From positions 46,558 to 110,557 of the forward strand of contig NZ_LMDG01000007.1 of NCBI RefSeq assembly GCF_001426265.1: DNA of 64,000 bases, in the 5' to 3' direction. Below, piece after piece: positions 41,524 through 51,898 of the stretch. A program made the position numbers and the translations under genes. Numbering within the stretch: position 1 is the first letter of the stretch; the number at the start of each line of letters is the position of its first letter. Under the pieces are notes generated by a model, which worked only from the letters and a program-made list of their open reading frames with translations, was not told the DNA's origin and searched no databases. This DNA comes from Rhizobium sp. Root1220 (GTDB lineage: Bacteria > Pseudomonadota > Alphaproteobacteria > Rhizobiales > Rhizobiaceae).

Positions 41524-43605
41524 TTACTCTGCCGCGACTTTGAAGTTGTTGCGGGCCAATGCCGAGCACTCAGCCATGACGGCAGAGGCGCGTGCGATTG
41601 GGTTCGTCAAATAGAAGTCTTTCACAGGCGACGCAAACCCGGATTTGTTCATCTTGCCGGCTTTTTTCGCAACTGCGGCAATTTTGGCGCTGTCGCTTTC
41701 GGCGATCTCATCGAGTGCCGCGAAATGCGGGAAAGCTGCATACAGCTTAGTGCGCAACTGGCTCAGCGAATCAAACGGGAGCTTCTTGCCGAGCACGTCG
41801 GAGAGCGCACGAATGATCGCCCAGTCTTCGCGGGCATCGCCCGGTGCGAAGCCGGCGCGGTTGCCCATCTGGACGCGACCCTCGGTGTTGACCCAGATAC
41901 CGGACTTTTCGGTGTAGGCAGCCGCTGGCAGGATGACGTCGGCGTTCTGCGCGCCTTCATCGCCGTGCGAGCCAATGTAGACCGTGAGCTTGGCCTTCTT
42001 GGCTGCGAAGTTCAGTTCGTCCGCGCCGAGCAAGAAGAGCACATCCATCGCGGTCAGCATTTCAGCCGCATTGACGCCCTTGGCACCAGGGACGAAGCCG
42101 AGGTCGAGGCCGCCGACGCGCGATGCGGCCGTGTGCAGGACAGCAAAGCCGTTCCAGCCTTCGACAATAGCACCGACATTGCCCACGAGCTTGGCCGCGC
42201 TTGCAAGAACGCCTGAGCCGTCGGTGCGTGCGAGCGCACCCTGGCCTATGATGATAAGTGGCTTCTTGGCATCAGCCAGAACCTTGGCGAAGGCGTGGTT
42301 GCCGTCGACGAGTTCCTTCAATGTATCTGGGCCGGCGCCGAGGTATTCATAGTCATAGCGCAGTTCGCCAGCTTCGCCGATCACACCGATCGGGAAGTTC
42401 CCGCGACGCCAGCGCTTGCGGATACGCGCGTTGAGAACGGCCGCTTCGAAGCGCGGGTTGGCACCGATGATGAGCAGCGCGTCCGCCTGCTCGATGCCCT
42501 CGATCGTCGGGTTGAAGACGTAGCTTGCACGACCGAGCGACGGATCGAGTGCCGTGCCATCCTGACGACAGTCGAGGTTCTCTGAACCGAGCGACTTCAC
42601 AAGTTCGGAAAGCGCGTACATTTCTTCGACCGAGGCGAGGTCGCCAGCAATCGCGCCGATCTTCTCGCCGGTCGTGGTCGAAACCGCAGCCTTGATCACG
42701 CCGAACGCTTCACCCCAAGTGGCAGGCTGCAGGCGGCCGTCCTTGCGGACATACGGCTTGTCGAGGCGCTGCGTCTTCAGGCCGTCCCAGATGAAGCGGC
42801 TCTTGTCGGAAATCCATTCTTCGTTGATCTGGTCGTTGACACGCGGCAGGACGCGCATCACTTCGCGGCCACGCGTATCGACACGGATCGCAGAACCAAG
42901 CGCGTCCATGACGTCGATCGATTCGGTCTTGTTCAGCTCCCACGGACGCGCCGTGAAGGCAAAAGGCTTGGAGGTGAGCGCACCGACCGGGCAAAGATCA
43001 ACGACGTTACCCTGCAGCTCGGAGGTCATCGCCTGCTCGAGGTAAGTGGTGATTTCCGCATCTTCGCCGCGACCGATCAGACCAAGCTCGGCGATGCCGG
43101 CGACTTCGGTCGTAAAGCGAACGCAGCGCGTGCAGTGGATACAACGGTTCATGACCGTCTTGACGAGCGGGCCGATGTACTTGTCTTCGACGGCGCGCTT
43201 GTCTTCCTGATAGCGCGAGCTGTCGATGCCGAAAGCCATCGCCTGATCCTGCAGATCGCATTCGCCACCCTGGTCGCAGATCGGGCAATCCAGCGGATGG
43301 TTGATCAGCAGGAACTCCATCACGCCTTCGCGGGCCTTCTTGACCATCGGCGTGTTGGTAAAGACCTCGGGCAGTTCGCCGTTCGGGCCGCCACGGATGT
43401 CGCGCACGCCCATGGCGCAAGATGCCTGCGGCTTCGGCGGGCCACCCTTCACCTCAACGAGGCACATGCGGCAGTTGCCGGCAACCGAAAGGCGCTCATG
43501 GAAGCAGAAGCGCGGAACTTCAGCGCCGGCTTCCTCACACGCCTGAATGAGGGTGTAATGATCCGGGACTTCGATCTCGTTACCGTCAATCTTCAGTTTT
43601 ACCAT
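41524..43605 (-). CDS. nuoG: NADH-quinone oxidoreductase subunit G
   Basis: A 693-residue peripheral subunit that holds several iron-sulfur clusters. The N-terminus is a ferredoxin-type [2Fe-2S] domain (CFHERLSVAGNCRMCLVEV), followed by the His/Cys-ligated N5 cluster (NHPLDCPICDQGGECDLQDQ), the CIHCTRCVRF and NVVDLCPVGALTS clusters, then a molybdopterin-oxidoreductase-like domain without cofactor. The start at 43605 (MVKLKIDGNEIEV) is preferred over GTG at 43611. Confidence 0.97.
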   Translation of the reverse strand: MVKLKIDGNEIEVPDHYTLIQACEEAGAEVPRFCFHERLSVAGNCRMCLVEVKGGPPKPQASCAMGVRDIRGGPNGELPEVFTNTPMVKKAREGVMEFLLINHPLDCPICDQGGECDLQDQAMAFGIDSSRYQEDKRAVEDKYIGPLVKTVMNRCIHCTRCVRFTTEVAGIAELGLIGRGEDAEITTYLEQAMTSELQGNVVDLCPVGALTSKPFAFTARPWELNKTESIDVMDALGSAIRVDTRGREVMRVLPRVNDQINEEWISDKSRFIWDGLKTQRLDKPYVRKDGRLQPATWGEAFGVIKAAVSTTTGEKIGAIAGDLASVEEMYALSELVKSLGSENLDCRQDGTALDPSLGRASYVFNPTIEGIEQADALLIIGANPRFEAAVLNARIRKRWRRGNFPIGVIGEAGELRYDYEYLGAGPDTLKELVDGNHAFAKVLADAKKPLIIIGQGALARTDGSGVLASAAKLVGNVGAIVEGWNGFAVLHTAASRVGGLDLGFVPGAKGVNAAEMLTAMDVLFLLGADELNFAAKKAKLTVYIGSHGDEGAQNADVILPAAAYTEKSGIWVNTEGRVQMGNRAGFAPGDAREDWAIIRALSDVLGKKLPFDSLSQLRTKLYAAFPHFAALDEIAESDSAKIAAVAKKAGKMNKSGFASPVKDFYLTNPIARASAVMAECSALARNNFKVAAE

Positions 43606-43827
43606 CGTCACTCAGTCCTGTTTTCCGTTCGCCGGATGACGGCAAACAAACCTAGTTTGCAACGCTTCCACTGCCAGGCCGGATTTTGCCCGCTAGCACC
43701 GGTGTCGTCCCAATTCTGTTTCCGCTCCCGAAACCGGGACCGGTATCCGGCATCTGCAACGTCAGGCCCCTGCCCGCCCGAAGATCCGCCTTAATCTCGC
43801 TCCGGCCCATTCATCCGGCCAAAAAAT

Positions 43828-44469
43828 TCACGTCCGCTTCCGGCTCTTTGCCGATAGGGCCTTTGCCTGAGCCACCCAACCGTCGCGCATGATGCGACCG
43901 TCGAAGCCGAGTTCCGCGTCGATCCGGGCGATATCCTCGTTCGACCAGACTGCAATGTCCGCGAAACTACGGATACCCCTGGCATTCAGCACCTGCTCCA
44001 GCTTCGGTCCGATACCGGAGAGTTGCTTCAGGTCATCAGCCTTCTTGCCGGGCGCCGCCGACTTCGCCTTTGGCGCTGACTTTGCCGTCGCAACCGGCTC
44101 TGATGCAGGAACCACCGCAAGCTTCACCCTGCTCGACACCCTCGTCGCTGGTATCGGGCGAATATTTTCAGGTTTGACTTCGACTTGCGGCTTTCCCTCT
44201 TCCGGCGGCGTCGCATCGAGCGCTGCTGACAGCTTGCTGGATGCCTCCATCGCGCCTCGAATGGCTCCGAAGAACGCGCCGGCCATCTGCGTCGAAAAGC
44301 CAAACCCGATCGCTGTCGCGGCAGCCATGGCGGCCGCGGGATTGACCATTAGTGGCGGCAATGGCAAGACGCGGGCGTTCTCGATCATCTCGGCAGCAAG
44401 ACGGCCGAAGTCGGCCGAGAAATCGGCGACTCCTTCCTTCTCATTGCTGTCGGACGTCTTCGTCATCAA
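43828..44469 (-). CDS. helix-hairpin-helix protein inside the nuo operon
   Basis: A 213-residue protein not part of canonical complex I. The N-half has an Ala-rich stretch (PAAAMAAATAIGFGFSTQMAGAFFGAI) and a linker rich in Ala, Lys, Pro and Ser. The last 65 residues (DDLKQLSGIGPKLEQVLNARGI ... GFDGRIMRDGWVAQAKAL) match the C-terminal tail of NuoE encoded two genes upstream. The motif SGIGPKLEQVL is helix-hairpin-helix-like. Operon position and domain sharing with NuoE suggest a role in complex I assembly or stability; this is inference. Confidence 0.85.
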   Translation of the reverse strand: MMTKTSDSNEKEGVADFSADFGRLAAEMIENARVLPLPPLMVNPAAAMAAATAIGFGFSTQMAGAFFGAIRGAMEASSKLSAALDATPPEEGKPQVEVKPENIRPIPATRVSSRVKLAVVPASEPVATAKSAPKAKSAAPGKKADDLKQLSGIGPKLEQVLNARGIRSFADIAVWSNEDIARIDAELGFDGRIMRDGWVAQAKALSAKSRKRT

Positions 44470-44472
44470 GCC

Positions 44473-45777
44473 TTACTCTGCTGCCTCGAGAACCGCGCCA
44501 TGATCGAGCGCGCTGGCCGTGTACTGGTCGATGCGCGCTTCGATCTCGGGACGGAAGTTACGGATCAAACCCTGCACCGGCCATGCGGCGGCATCGCCAA
44601 GCGCACAGATGGTGTGGCCTTCGATCTGCTTGGTAACCTGGAACAGCATGTCGATTTCGCGCTTCTGGGCGTTGCCCTTGGCCATGCGTTCCATCACGCG
44701 CCACATCCAGCCGGTGCCTTCGCGGCACGGCGTGCACTGGCCGCAGCTCTCGTGCTTGAAGAAGGCCGAGATACGGGCAATCGCCTTGATGACGTCGGTG
44801 GACTTGTCCATGACGATCGCAGCCGCGGTACCGAAGGACGAACCGACAGCGCGCAGGCCATCGAAGTCCATCGGGCAGTCAATGATGTCCTTGGCAGGAA
44901 CGATCGGGCACGACGCACCGCCCGGAATGACGGCGAGCAAGTTGTCCCAGCCGCCGCGGATGCCTCCGGCGTGACGATCGACGAGCTCACGGAAAGTGAT
45001 GCCCATTTCCTCTTCGACGGTGCACGGCTTGTTGACGTGGCCCGACAGCATGAACAGCTTGGTGCCGACATTGTTCGGGCGGCCTATGGAGGAGAACCAG
45101 CCAGCGCCGCGACGCAGGATCGTCGGAGCAACGGCGATCGATTCGACGTTGTTGACCGTCGTCGGGCAGCCGTAGAGACCCATATTGGCAGGAAACGGCG
45201 GCTTCAGGCGCGGTTGGCCCTTCTTGCCTTCGAGGCTTTCGAGCAGCGCGGTTTCTTCACCGCAGATGTAGGCGCCGGCGCCGTGGTGGACATAGATTTC
45301 CATGTCCCAGCCAAGCTTGTTGTTCTTGCCGAGCAGACCGTAATCGTAGCACTCGTCGATTGCCGCCTGGAGGGCCTCACGCTCACGGATGTATTCGCCG
45401 CGGACGTAGATATAGGCCACATTTGCGCCCATGGCGAAGCTCGCGATCACGCAGCCTTCGATCAGCGTATGCGGATCGTGGCGCATGATGTCGCGGTCTT
45501 TGCAGGTACCTGGCTCCGACTCGTCGGCGTTGACGACGAGGTAGTGCGGGCGTCCGTCGCTTTCCTTCGGCATGAAGGACCACTTGAGACCGGTCGGGAA
45601 GCCTGCGCCGCCGCGGCCGCGAAGGCCGGAAGCCTTCATCTCGTTGATGATCCAGTCGCGACCCTTTTCGAGGATCTGCTTGGTGCCGTCCCAGTTGCCG
45701 CGGCTCATCGCGCCCTTCAGGGACTTGTCCTTGAGGCCGTAGATATTGGTAAAGATGCGATCTTTATCTTGTAACAT
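44473..45777 (-). CDS. nuoF: NADH-quinone oxidoreductase subunit F
   Basis: A 434-residue subunit that binds NADH, FMN and a [4Fe-4S] cluster. The NADH/FMN loop [42 protein letters not shown] and the cluster motif [14 protein letters not shown] are all intact. The start is 10 bases after nuoE. Confidence 0.97.
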   Translation of the reverse strand: MLQDKDRIFTNIYGLKDKSLKGAMSRGNWDGTKQILEKGRDWIINEMKASGLRGRGGAGFPTGLKWSFMPKESDGRPHYLVVNADESEPGTCKDRDIMRHDPHTLIEGCVIASFAMGANVAYIYVRGEYIREREALQAAIDECYDYGLLGKNNKLGWDMEIYVHHGAGAYICGEETALLESLEGKKGQPRLKPPFPANMGLYGCPTTVNNVESIAVAPTILRRGAGWFSSIGRPNNVGTKLFMLSGHVNKPCTVEEEMGITFRELVDRHAGGIRGGWDNLLAVIPGGASCPIVPAKDIIDCPMDFDGLRAVGSSFGTAAAIVMDKSTDVIKAIARISAFFKHESCGQCTPCREGTGWMWRVMERMAKGNAQKREIDMLFQVTKQIEGHTICALGDAAAWPVQGLIRNFRPEIEARIDQYTASALDHGAVLEAAE

Positions 45778-45787
45778 GCTTCACCTC

Positions 45788-46900
45788 TTACCGCGGCTTC
45801 TTACCGAAGACCTTGATATATTCCGCTTCGCCGCCCTTGGCGAGCGCCTTGGCCTGCTTGATCCAGTCATCGCGCTCGATGCGGCCCTTGAAATTCAGGT
45901 AGCCGTCAACCCATTCGCGCTCGGCTTTCTTCCAGCCCGCGACCTGCGCGAAGGTGAAGATACCGAGTTCGTGGAGCGTGCCTTCAATCTTCGGACCGAC
46001 GCCCGAGATCAGCTTCAGGTCATCGATCGCGGCGGGCTTTTCGATCCCGGCCGGACGGTTCTTGTCGGTCAGCGTCGGCTTTGCTGTTGCCTCCACCGGA
46101 GCAGCGACACCTGGCTGTTCTTCAACGGCCTTGGCGTTCTTCGCGGCAGCCTTCGGCGCCGTGACCGGAGTCTTCAAGGCCGGGTTGGTCTCGGCGTCGG
46201 TGCTCTTGGGCCGAGCTGCTTCCGTCGGCGCAGCCGGAGCGGATACGGCTTCGGCATCTGCCTTCTTGGCGCGCGTCTTGGTCTTCGGCTCGTCGCTGAG
46301 AAGCGATGTCGAGCCGCCTTCCGGTGCCGAGAAGTGACGATCGATCTGTGGGCCGGGCGTAACGCTTGCGCCATTACCGGCTTCGAACGTGTCGATGATC
46401 TCGCCCAGACGCTCAGGCGTCAGGTCTTCATAGGTATCCTTGCCAATCATTACCATGGGTGCGTTGACGCAAGCCCCGAGACATTCGACTTCTTCCCAGG
46501 ACAGCGTGCCTTCAGCATTCCGCTCGAACGGATGATGATGGATCTTGCTCTTGCAGACCGACATCAGGCCTTCCGAACCGCGCAGCATGCAGGGCGTGGT
46601 GCCGCAGACCTGGATATGCGCGCGTGTACCGACCGGTCCCAACTGGAACTGCGTATAAAAGGTCGCAACCTCGAGAACGCGGATGTAGGCCATCTCAAGC
46701 ATGTCGGCGACCTTTTCGATCGCAGCACGCGTGACCCAGCCGTCCTGCTCCTGTGCGCGCATCAACAGCGGGATAACCGCTGATTGCTGACGGCCTGCGG
46801 GATATTTCTGGATCGTCTTGTACGCCCAGGCCTCGTTCTCGCCATTGAAGGCGAAACCGGCAGGCTGGAATTGATCTTCGGCTAATCGACGAACGGACAT
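45788..46900 (-). CDS. nuoE: NADH-quinone oxidoreductase subunit E with long C-terminal extension
   Basis: The first ~170 residues are the thioredoxin-like [2Fe-2S] subunit, with CGTTPCMLRG and CLGACVNAPM as the four cysteine ligands. E. coli NuoE is about 166 residues, but this protein is 370. An Ala/Pro/Lys-rich linker (about 190-290) leads to a C-terminal domain LKLISGVGPKIEGTLHELGIFTFAQVAGW ... FKGRIERDDWIKQAKALAKGG. This domain recurs in the small protein encoded between nuoF and nuoG. The extension is known in rhizobial NuoE; its role is unclear. Confidence 0.96.
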   Translation of the reverse strand: MSVRRLAEDQFQPAGFAFNGENEAWAYKTIQKYPAGRQQSAVIPLLMRAQEQDGWVTRAAIEKVADMLEMAYIRVLEVATFYTQFQLGPVGTRAHIQVCGTTPCMLRGSEGLMSVCKSKIHHHPFERNAEGTLSWEEVECLGACVNAPMVMIGKDTYEDLTPERLGEIIDTFEAGNGASVTPGPQIDRHFSAPEGGSTSLLSDEPKTKTRAKKADAEAVSAPAAPTEAARPKSTDAETNPALKTPVTAPKAAAKNAKAVEEQPGVAAPVEATAKPTLTDKNRPAGIEKPAAIDDLKLISGVGPKIEGTLHELGIFTFAQVAGWKKAEREWVDGYLNFKGRIERDDWIKQAKALAKGGEAEYIKVFGKKPR

Positions 46901-46916
46901 TCTTCCTCACGCCTTG

Positions 46917-47189
46917 TCAGTTTAGGGCGCCACACTGCGATGCAGTCAGTGACTTCATATCGCAAGCGTAGGCCGACTGGTCTTTTTGCAAAAACACAAC
47001 GAACTTGCCGCCGTTTGGAATGGCAGCCTTGATTTCATATCCCTTGGACAAGAGATCGCCCATGGAAGACCTCGCCGCTGGCGGTGTCACCTCGTCCTGG
47101 CCCAGCTTGGGACCAAGCCCCCCGGCCTCCTGTGCGAAAACACCGGAAGCCGAAAGCAAGACAATGGTGGCGAGCGGCAGCAAACGCAT
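46917..47189 (-). CDS. small secreted protein within nuo operon
   Basis: A 90-residue protein with a clear signal peptide ([20 protein letters not shown]) and a mature domain containing two cysteines (YACDMKSLTASQCGAL) and KGYEIKAAIPNGGKFVVFLQKD. The start shares one base with the nuoD stop (TGATG), so translation is coupled. A periplasmic protein amid matrix-arm subunits of complex I is unexpected. No named family is recognised. Confidence 0.8.
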   Translation of the reverse strand: MRLLPLATIVLLSASGVFAQEAGGLGPKLGQDEVTPPAARSSMGDLLSKGYEIKAAIPNGGKFVVFLQKDQSAYACDMKSLTASQCGALN

Positions 47190-48379
47190 CAGCGGTCAAC
47201 CTCGCCGAACACGATGTCGAGCGAACCGAGAACGGCCGTCACGTCTGCAAGCATATGGCCCTTGCACAGGAAATCCATTGCCTGGAGATGCGCATAGCCC
47301 GGCGCACGGATCTTGCAGCGGTACGGCTTGTTGCTGCCATCTGCGACGACGTAGACGCCGAACTCGCCCTTCGGCGCTTCGACGGCTGCATATACCTCGC
47401 CTGCGGGTACGTGATAACCTTCGGTATAAAGCTTGAAGTGGTGGATCAGCGCTTCCATCGACCGCTTCATCTCGCCGCGCTTCGGAGGCACGACCTTGCC
47501 GTCGATCGACGAGACAGGACCGGTCTTGGCGCTACCCATAAGGCGTTCGACGCATTGCTTCATGATGCGCACCGACTGGCGCATCTCGATCATGCGGATC
47601 AGGTAGCGATCGTAGCAGTCGCCGTTCTTTCCGATCGGAATGTCGAATTCCATATCGTTGTAGCATTCGTAGGGCTGCGAACGACGCAGATCCCACGCAG
47701 CGCCCGAACCGCGAACCATTACGCCCGAGAAGCCCCACGACCATGCGTCCTCCAGCGAGACGACGCCGATATCGACGTTACGCTGCTTGAAAATACGGTT
47801 GTCGGTCAGAAGCCCTTCGATATCATCGAGGATCTTCAGGAATGGATCGCACCACTTGCCGATATCCTCGACCAGCTCCGGCGGAATATCCTGATGGACG
47901 CCGCCCGGACGGAAGTAGGCCGAGTGCATACGGGCGCCGCAAGCGCGCTCGTAAAAAATCATCAGCTTTTCGCGCTCTTCGAAGCCCCAGACCGGCGGCG
48001 TCATTGCACCGACGTCCATTGCCTGCGTCGTCACGTTCATAATGTGCGACAGGATACGTCCGATTTCCGAATAGAGAACACGGATCAGCTGACCGCGAAT
48101 CGGGATTTCGAGCTTCAGCATCTTTTCGACGGCGAGCGCGAATGCATGTTCCTGATTCATCGGCGCGACGTAGTCGAGGCGATCAAAATAAGGAACCGCC
48201 TGCAGGTACGTCTTGGTCTCGATCAGCTTTTCGGTGCCGCGGTGCAGAAGGCCGATGTGCGGATCGACGCGCTCGATGATTTCACCATCGAGTTCAAGCA
48301 CGAGACGCAGAACACCGTGCGCGGACGGGTGCTCCGGTCCGAAATTGATCGTAAAGTTGCGAACGTTATGTTCAGTCAT
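47189..48379 (-). CDS. nuoD: NADH-quinone oxidoreductase subunit D
   Basis: A 396-residue subunit forming the quinone site with NuoB. Conserved [45 protein letters not shown] and [25 protein letters not shown] at the C-terminus. I placed the start at 48379 (MTEHNVRNF); the longer frame adds ten residues. Confidence 0.97.
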   Translation of the reverse strand: MTEHNVRNFTINFGPEHPSAHGVLRLVLELDGEIIERVDPHIGLLHRGTEKLIETKTYLQAVPYFDRLDYVAPMNQEHAFALAVEKMLKLEIPIRGQLIRVLYSEIGRILSHIMNVTTQAMDVGAMTPPVWGFEEREKLMIFYERACGARMHSAYFRPGGVHQDIPPELVEDIGKWCDPFLKILDDIEGLLTDNRIFKQRNVDIGVVSLEDAWSWGFSGVMVRGSGAAWDLRRSQPYECYNDMEFDIPIGKNGDCYDRYLIRMIEMRQSVRIMKQCVERLMGSAKTGPVSSIDGKVVPPKRGEMKRSMEALIHHFKLYTEGYHVPAGEVYAAVEAPKGEFGVYVVADGSNKPYRCKIRAPGYAHLQAMDFLCKGHMLADVTAVLGSLDIVFGEVDR

Positions 48380-48450
48380 AGCGACGCGCTCCGCGCTGGC
48401 AATTGGCATGAGACGACGAACGGAGAGGCTTCAAGTATCTGGGCTTCATC

Positions 48451-49053
48451 TTACGTCGCCGCCTTCTCGTCTCCCGGCAGCACGTAGTCGGTGCCTTCCC
48501 AGGGAGACATGAAGTCGAAATTGCGGAATTCCTGCTTCAGTTCGACGGGCTCGTAGACCACGCGCTTTGCCGCATCGTCATAGCGCACCTCGACGTAACC
48601 GGTCGTCGGGAAATCCTTGCGGAGCGGATGACCTTCAAAACCATAATCCGTGAGGATACGGCGAAGGTCGGCATGACCGGAGAACGGAATGCCATACATG
48701 TCCCAGGCTTCACGCTCGAACCACTCGGCACCCTTGTAGACCGATGTCGCTGAGGGAACCGCGTCGCCGTCCGCCACGGCAACCTTGATCCGGACGCGCA
48801 GGTTCTGCTTCGGCGATAGCAGGTGGTAGACGACGTCAAAGCGCTTTTCGCGCTGCGGCCAGTCAACACCGCAAATATCGATCATGCTGATGAAGCCGCA
48901 GCGAGCATCGTCGCGCAGGAACGCCAGCAGCGCCAGAATCGTTTCCGGCGTTGCAAGCACATTCAGCTCATCGTGGCTGATGAATGCATCGAGAAATAGA
49001 TCGCCGCGCACCTCGCGGAGATAAGACGACAGTTCGCTCAAGGCTTCAGTCAT
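48451..49053 (-). CDS. nuoC: NADH-quinone oxidoreductase subunit C
   Basis: A 200-residue peripheral subunit. The family signature ERKAWDMYGI-type segment reads [24 protein letters not shown], followed by [24 protein letters not shown]. It is separate from nuoD, unlike the fused NuoCD of enterobacteria. Confidence 0.97.
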   Translation of the reverse strand: MTEALSELSSYLREVRGDLFLDAFISHDELNVLATPETILALLAFLRDDARCGFISMIDICGVDWPQREKRFDVVYHLLSPKQNLRVRIKVAVADGDAVPSATSVYKGAEWFEREAWDMYGIPFSGHADLRRILTDYGFEGHPLRKDFPTTGYVEVRYDDAAKRVVYEPVELKQEFRNFDFMSPWEGTDYVLPGDEKAAT

Positions 49054-49068
49054 GACAGTCCTCCGCCC

Positions 49069-49653
49069 TTAGCGCTCGATCGTTCCGGTTCGACGGATCT
49101 TCTTCTGCAAAAGCAGCACCCCATAGAGCAGTGCTTCTGCCGTGGGGGGACAGCCCGGCACGTAGATATCGACAGGAACGACACGGTCGCAACCACGCAC
49201 GACCGAATAGGAATAGTGATAGTAGCCGCCGCCGTTTGCGCAGGATCCCATCGAGATGACGTAGCGCGGCTCGGGCATCTGGTCGTAGACCTTGCGGAGC
49301 GCAGGCGCCATCTTGTTGGTCAGCGTGCCAGCCACGATCATGACGTCTGACTGGCGCGGCGATGCGCGCGGAGCAACACCGAAGCGCTCCATGTCGTAGC
49401 GCGGACCGGAAACCTGCATCAGGCCCTCAACGGCGCAGCAAGCCAATCCGAACTGCATCCACATCAGCGACCCCGTGCGCGCCCAGGTAATCAGATCGCG
49501 GGTCGAGGTGACGAGGAAGCCCTTGTCGGCCAATTCATCGTTAATTTCACCGAAGAAGGCACTGTCGTTCCCGATCGGCTTGCCCGTTGCGGGGTCGATA
49601 ACGCCTTTCGGGTGCGGAGCGACGAGCGCCTTGTCGCTTGGGGCTACTCCCAT
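49069..49653 (-). CDS. nuoB: NADH-quinone oxidoreductase subunit B
   Basis: A 194-residue subunit carrying cluster N2. The cysteine ligands are visible in [26 protein letters not shown] and [14 protein letters not shown]. The start at 49653 ([11 protein letters not shown]) lies inside the end of nuoA, with GGGAG ahead of it. The segment after the CC pair reads [14 protein letters not shown], a rhizobial-type variant of the more usual AVEMMxMxxPRYD. Confidence 0.97.
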   Translation of the reverse strand: MGVAPSDKALVAPHPKGVIDPATGKPIGNDSAFFGEINDELADKGFLVTSTRDLITWARTGSLMWMQFGLACCAVEGLMQVSGPRYDMERFGVAPRASPRQSDVMIVAGTLTNKMAPALRKVYDQMPEPRYVISMGSCANGGGYYHYSYSVVRGCDRVVPVDIYVPGCPPTAEALLYGVLLLQKKIRRTGTIER

Positions 49654-50009
49654 TCCAGGGCTCCCTTTTTCCATTCATAAATAAAGCCGATGGTCAAAAC
49701 ACCAAGGAAGACCATCATGGACCAGAAGCCGAACCAGCCGATCGCGCCGAACGAAACGGCCCACGGAAAGAGGAAGGCGACTTCCAGGTCGAAGATGATG
49801 AAGAGAATCGACACCAGATAGAAGCGGATATCGAACTTCATGCGAGCGTCGTCGAATGCGTTGAAGCCGCATTCGAAGGCCGAAAGCTTTTCCGAATCAG
49901 GCGCCTTGTAGGCAACGGCGAAAGGCGCGATCAAAAGCGACAGGCCGATTACAAGGGCGATAGCAATGAAAATGGCGATCGGAATATAGGAACTGAGCAG
50001 TCCAGTCAT
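49644..50009 (-). CDS. nuoA: NADH-quinone oxidoreductase subunit A
   Basis: A 121-residue subunit with three transmembrane helices and the conserved loop [43 protein letters not shown]. The start at 50009 ([11 protein letters not shown]) matches family length. First gene of the nuo operon; its 3' end overlaps nuoB by ten bases. Confidence 0.97.
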   Translation of the reverse strand: MTGLLSSYIPIAIFIAIALVIGLSLLIAPFAVAYKAPDSEKLSAFECGFNAFDDARMKFDIRFYLVSILFIIFDLEVAFLFPWAVSFGAIGWFGFWSMMVFLGVLTIGFIYEWKKGALEWE

Positions 50010-50366
50010 CAGGTTCATCCCTGCTTGCCGGCTGCGCCGAGAGGCGCGAATGGGCATTTGCCCGGCAAGCGAACGTGCGTTGCAACAAGCCGTGGTTATC
50101 GCAGCCGGAGCCACGGCGCAAGACTTTTAGAGGGTCAATTCGAGCTGTCGATGTGCGACATTATCAAGCAGATGCAATGATGTCGCGACAAATTCGCAGA
50201 AGTTGATTCAGCTGCATGACAGCCCCCCGGATATTGCATGGCTCATTGAAGGCGCAGAGCAAGGCCAACGAGACACTCTAAGCTAGGAGCAAGTCGCCAG
50301 CGCGGTAGCGCAAGGAACAATCACGGGGGATAGTGCAGGAGATGATCTCGACGCTCGGCGTCGAAA
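50010..50366. other. intergenic region upstream of nuoA
   Basis: No gene is seen between nuoA and the first tRNA. It should hold the nuo promoter, but I find no convincing -35/-10 pair. A short inverted repeat CCGTGG/CCACGG (50090-50116) lies about 80 bases before the nuoA start. A CGACGC/GCGTCG hairpin (about 50348-50362) follows the 3' end of the tRNA and could be its terminator, although there is no T run. Confidence 0.4.
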
Positions 50367-50443
50367 TGGCGCGAGTGACGGGGCTCGAACCCGCGACCTC
50401 CGGCGTGACAGGCCGGCACTCTAACCGACTGAGCTACACCCGC
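50367..50443 (-). tRNA. tRNA-Asp (GTC)
   Basis: Seventy-seven bases read on the minus strand from GCGGGTGTAGCTCAG. The acceptor stem pairs fully with one G-T, the anticodon loop is CCTGTCACG (anticodon GTC), the T-loop has GGTTCGAGCCC, and CCA is encoded at the 3' end. Confidence 0.97.
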
Positions 50444-50493
50444 GCACTATAGACACGATACCCGGACGATGCTTTTCAGCACCTGCATTGAAA

Positions 50494-50570
50494 TGGCGCG
50501 AGTGACGGGGCTCGAACCCGCGACCTCCGGCGTGACAGGCCGGCACTCTAACCAACTGAGCTACACCCGC
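50494..50570 (-). tRNA. tRNA-Asp (GTC), second copy
   Basis: A second 77-base tRNA-Asp gene, 50 bases upstream of the first on the same strand and differing by one base in the D-loop (GTTGG instead of GTCGG). The anticodon is GTC and CCA is encoded. The pair is probably transcribed together. Confidence 0.97.
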
Positions 50571-50803
50571 ATTCATTTCAAGCGATCCGGAGGCTTACGC
50601 ATCCTTGTCAAAGCAGCGTGCCGCTTCGATGAGCGGCTAACTAAGGGGTTCGCATTTGAGTGTCAAGCTGGTTTGGAGACAAAACCGTGACAGCCCGCGA
50701 ATTGTTTGTGCAGGATCAAATTCAGCCGATGAATCGGCCGTTCAAGTTTCTGACGCGGCGGCTCGCATTTCACGTTTTTCCGCCAGCATTGAATTGAGCC
50801 GCA

Positions 50804-51205
50804 TCAGGTCTGTCCGGCATATTGCTCGTCGCTGACCTGCTCCAACCAGTCGGCAACCTTGCCGTCCAACGCCTCGTGGATCGCGATATGCGTCATTGCA
50901 GTGTCCGGTCCTGCGCCGTGCCAATGCTTTTCGCCGGGCGCGAACCATATGGTGTCGCCTGGGCAAACCTCCCGAACCGGCTCGCCCCAGCTCTGGACCA
51001 AGCCTTTACCCGCCGTGATGATCAGTGTCTGACCCAGCGGATGAGTGTGCCAAGCGGTGCGCGCGGCTGGCTCGAACGTTACGCTCGCCACCCTCACCCT
51101 TGCAGGCTCGGGAGTTTCGATCAGCGGGTCGTGACGAACCGAACCAGTGAAGTATTCCGCTGGTGCCTTCATTGACGGCCGTGAGCCACAGGGCTTGATT
51201 TCCAT
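50804..51205 (-). CDS. cupin domain protein
   Basis: A 133-residue single-domain cupin. The metal-binding motif is [21 protein letters not shown] (His, His, Gln), followed by [19 protein letters not shown] (third His). It resembles the small cupins often annotated near carboxymuconolactone decarboxylases, but no substrate can be assigned. A strong ribosome site (GGGAGGAAT) lies before the ATG at 51205. Confidence 0.87.
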   Translation of the reverse strand: MEIKPCGSRPSMKAPAEYFTGSVRHDPLIETPEPARVRVASVTFEPAARTAWHTHPLGQTLIITAGKGLVQSWGEPVREVCPGDTIWFAPGEKHWHGAGPDTAMTHIAIHEALDGKVADWLEQVSDEQYAGQT

Positions 51206-51292
51206 CTGATATTCCTCCCGGCCTGATCCGGCCCTATCGGTCGAGCGTAAGCCATTCATAGTCATGATCCAAGTGAAGCCAGGAAAGACCCC

Positions 51293-51796
51293 ATGCGCCA
51301 TCGACTGCTTTTTGTCAGCGTGCTTGCCACGGCTCTCGTGTCGGCGCTTCCCACCGCGGCGCGCGAGCTCCGACTCGAGGAATTCTTCAGTGGACACAGC
51401 AACGCGGTCGGGCGTTTCCAAGCAATCAATGGCGTAGACCGAAGCTTCAAGGTTGGGCTGACTGGCCGTTGGGACGGCATGATGCTGACGCTCCGCGAAG
51501 ATTTCCACTATGCAGACGGGGAACGTGATCGGAAGACTTGGCGCTTTACCAAAATCGCGCCTGATCGATACATCGGGATCCGCGAGGATGTTGTCGGGCA
51601 AGCCATGGTCAAAATAGACGGAGACGTTGCTCGCTACAGCTATCTGGTTGATTTGGCTCCGGGGCCAAAGCGAAACATCGTGCGCTTTCACGACACCTTG
51701 CGCCTGCAACCGGACGGCACCCTGCTGAATACCGCCTGGGTGACCAAGTTCGCCTTTCCGGTTGCCAGAGTCCGCGTCAGCTTTACCAGGCAGTAA
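51293..51796 (+). CDS. DUF3833-like exported protein
   Basis: A 167-residue protein with a signal peptide ([26 protein letters not shown]). The mature part has [26 protein letters not shown] and [28 protein letters not shown], which resemble the DUF3833 family. There is no lipobox cysteine, so it is periplasmic rather than a lipoprotein. Function is unknown. Confidence 0.78.
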   Translation: MRHRLLFVSVLATALVSALPTAARELRLEEFFSGHSNAVGRFQAINGVDRSFKVGLTGRWDGMMLTLREDFHYADGERDRKTWRFTKIAPDRYIGIREDVVGQAMVKIDGDVARYSYLVDLAPGPKRNIVRFHDTLRLQPDGTLLNTAWVTKFAFPVARVRVSFTRQ

Positions 51797-51898
51797 CGCG
51801 ACGCGCGCAACATCGCGCCCTATCTCCGACGCAAGAGCTTGCCCCGTGTCCGGCTGACTGTTAGTGCCGAGGCATTTGATCACGTGCGGAGGATTTCC

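Noticed and set aside
50367..50570. tRNA pair as phage/island attachment site
   Set aside because: No integrase or repeated tRNA 3' fragment is present nearby.
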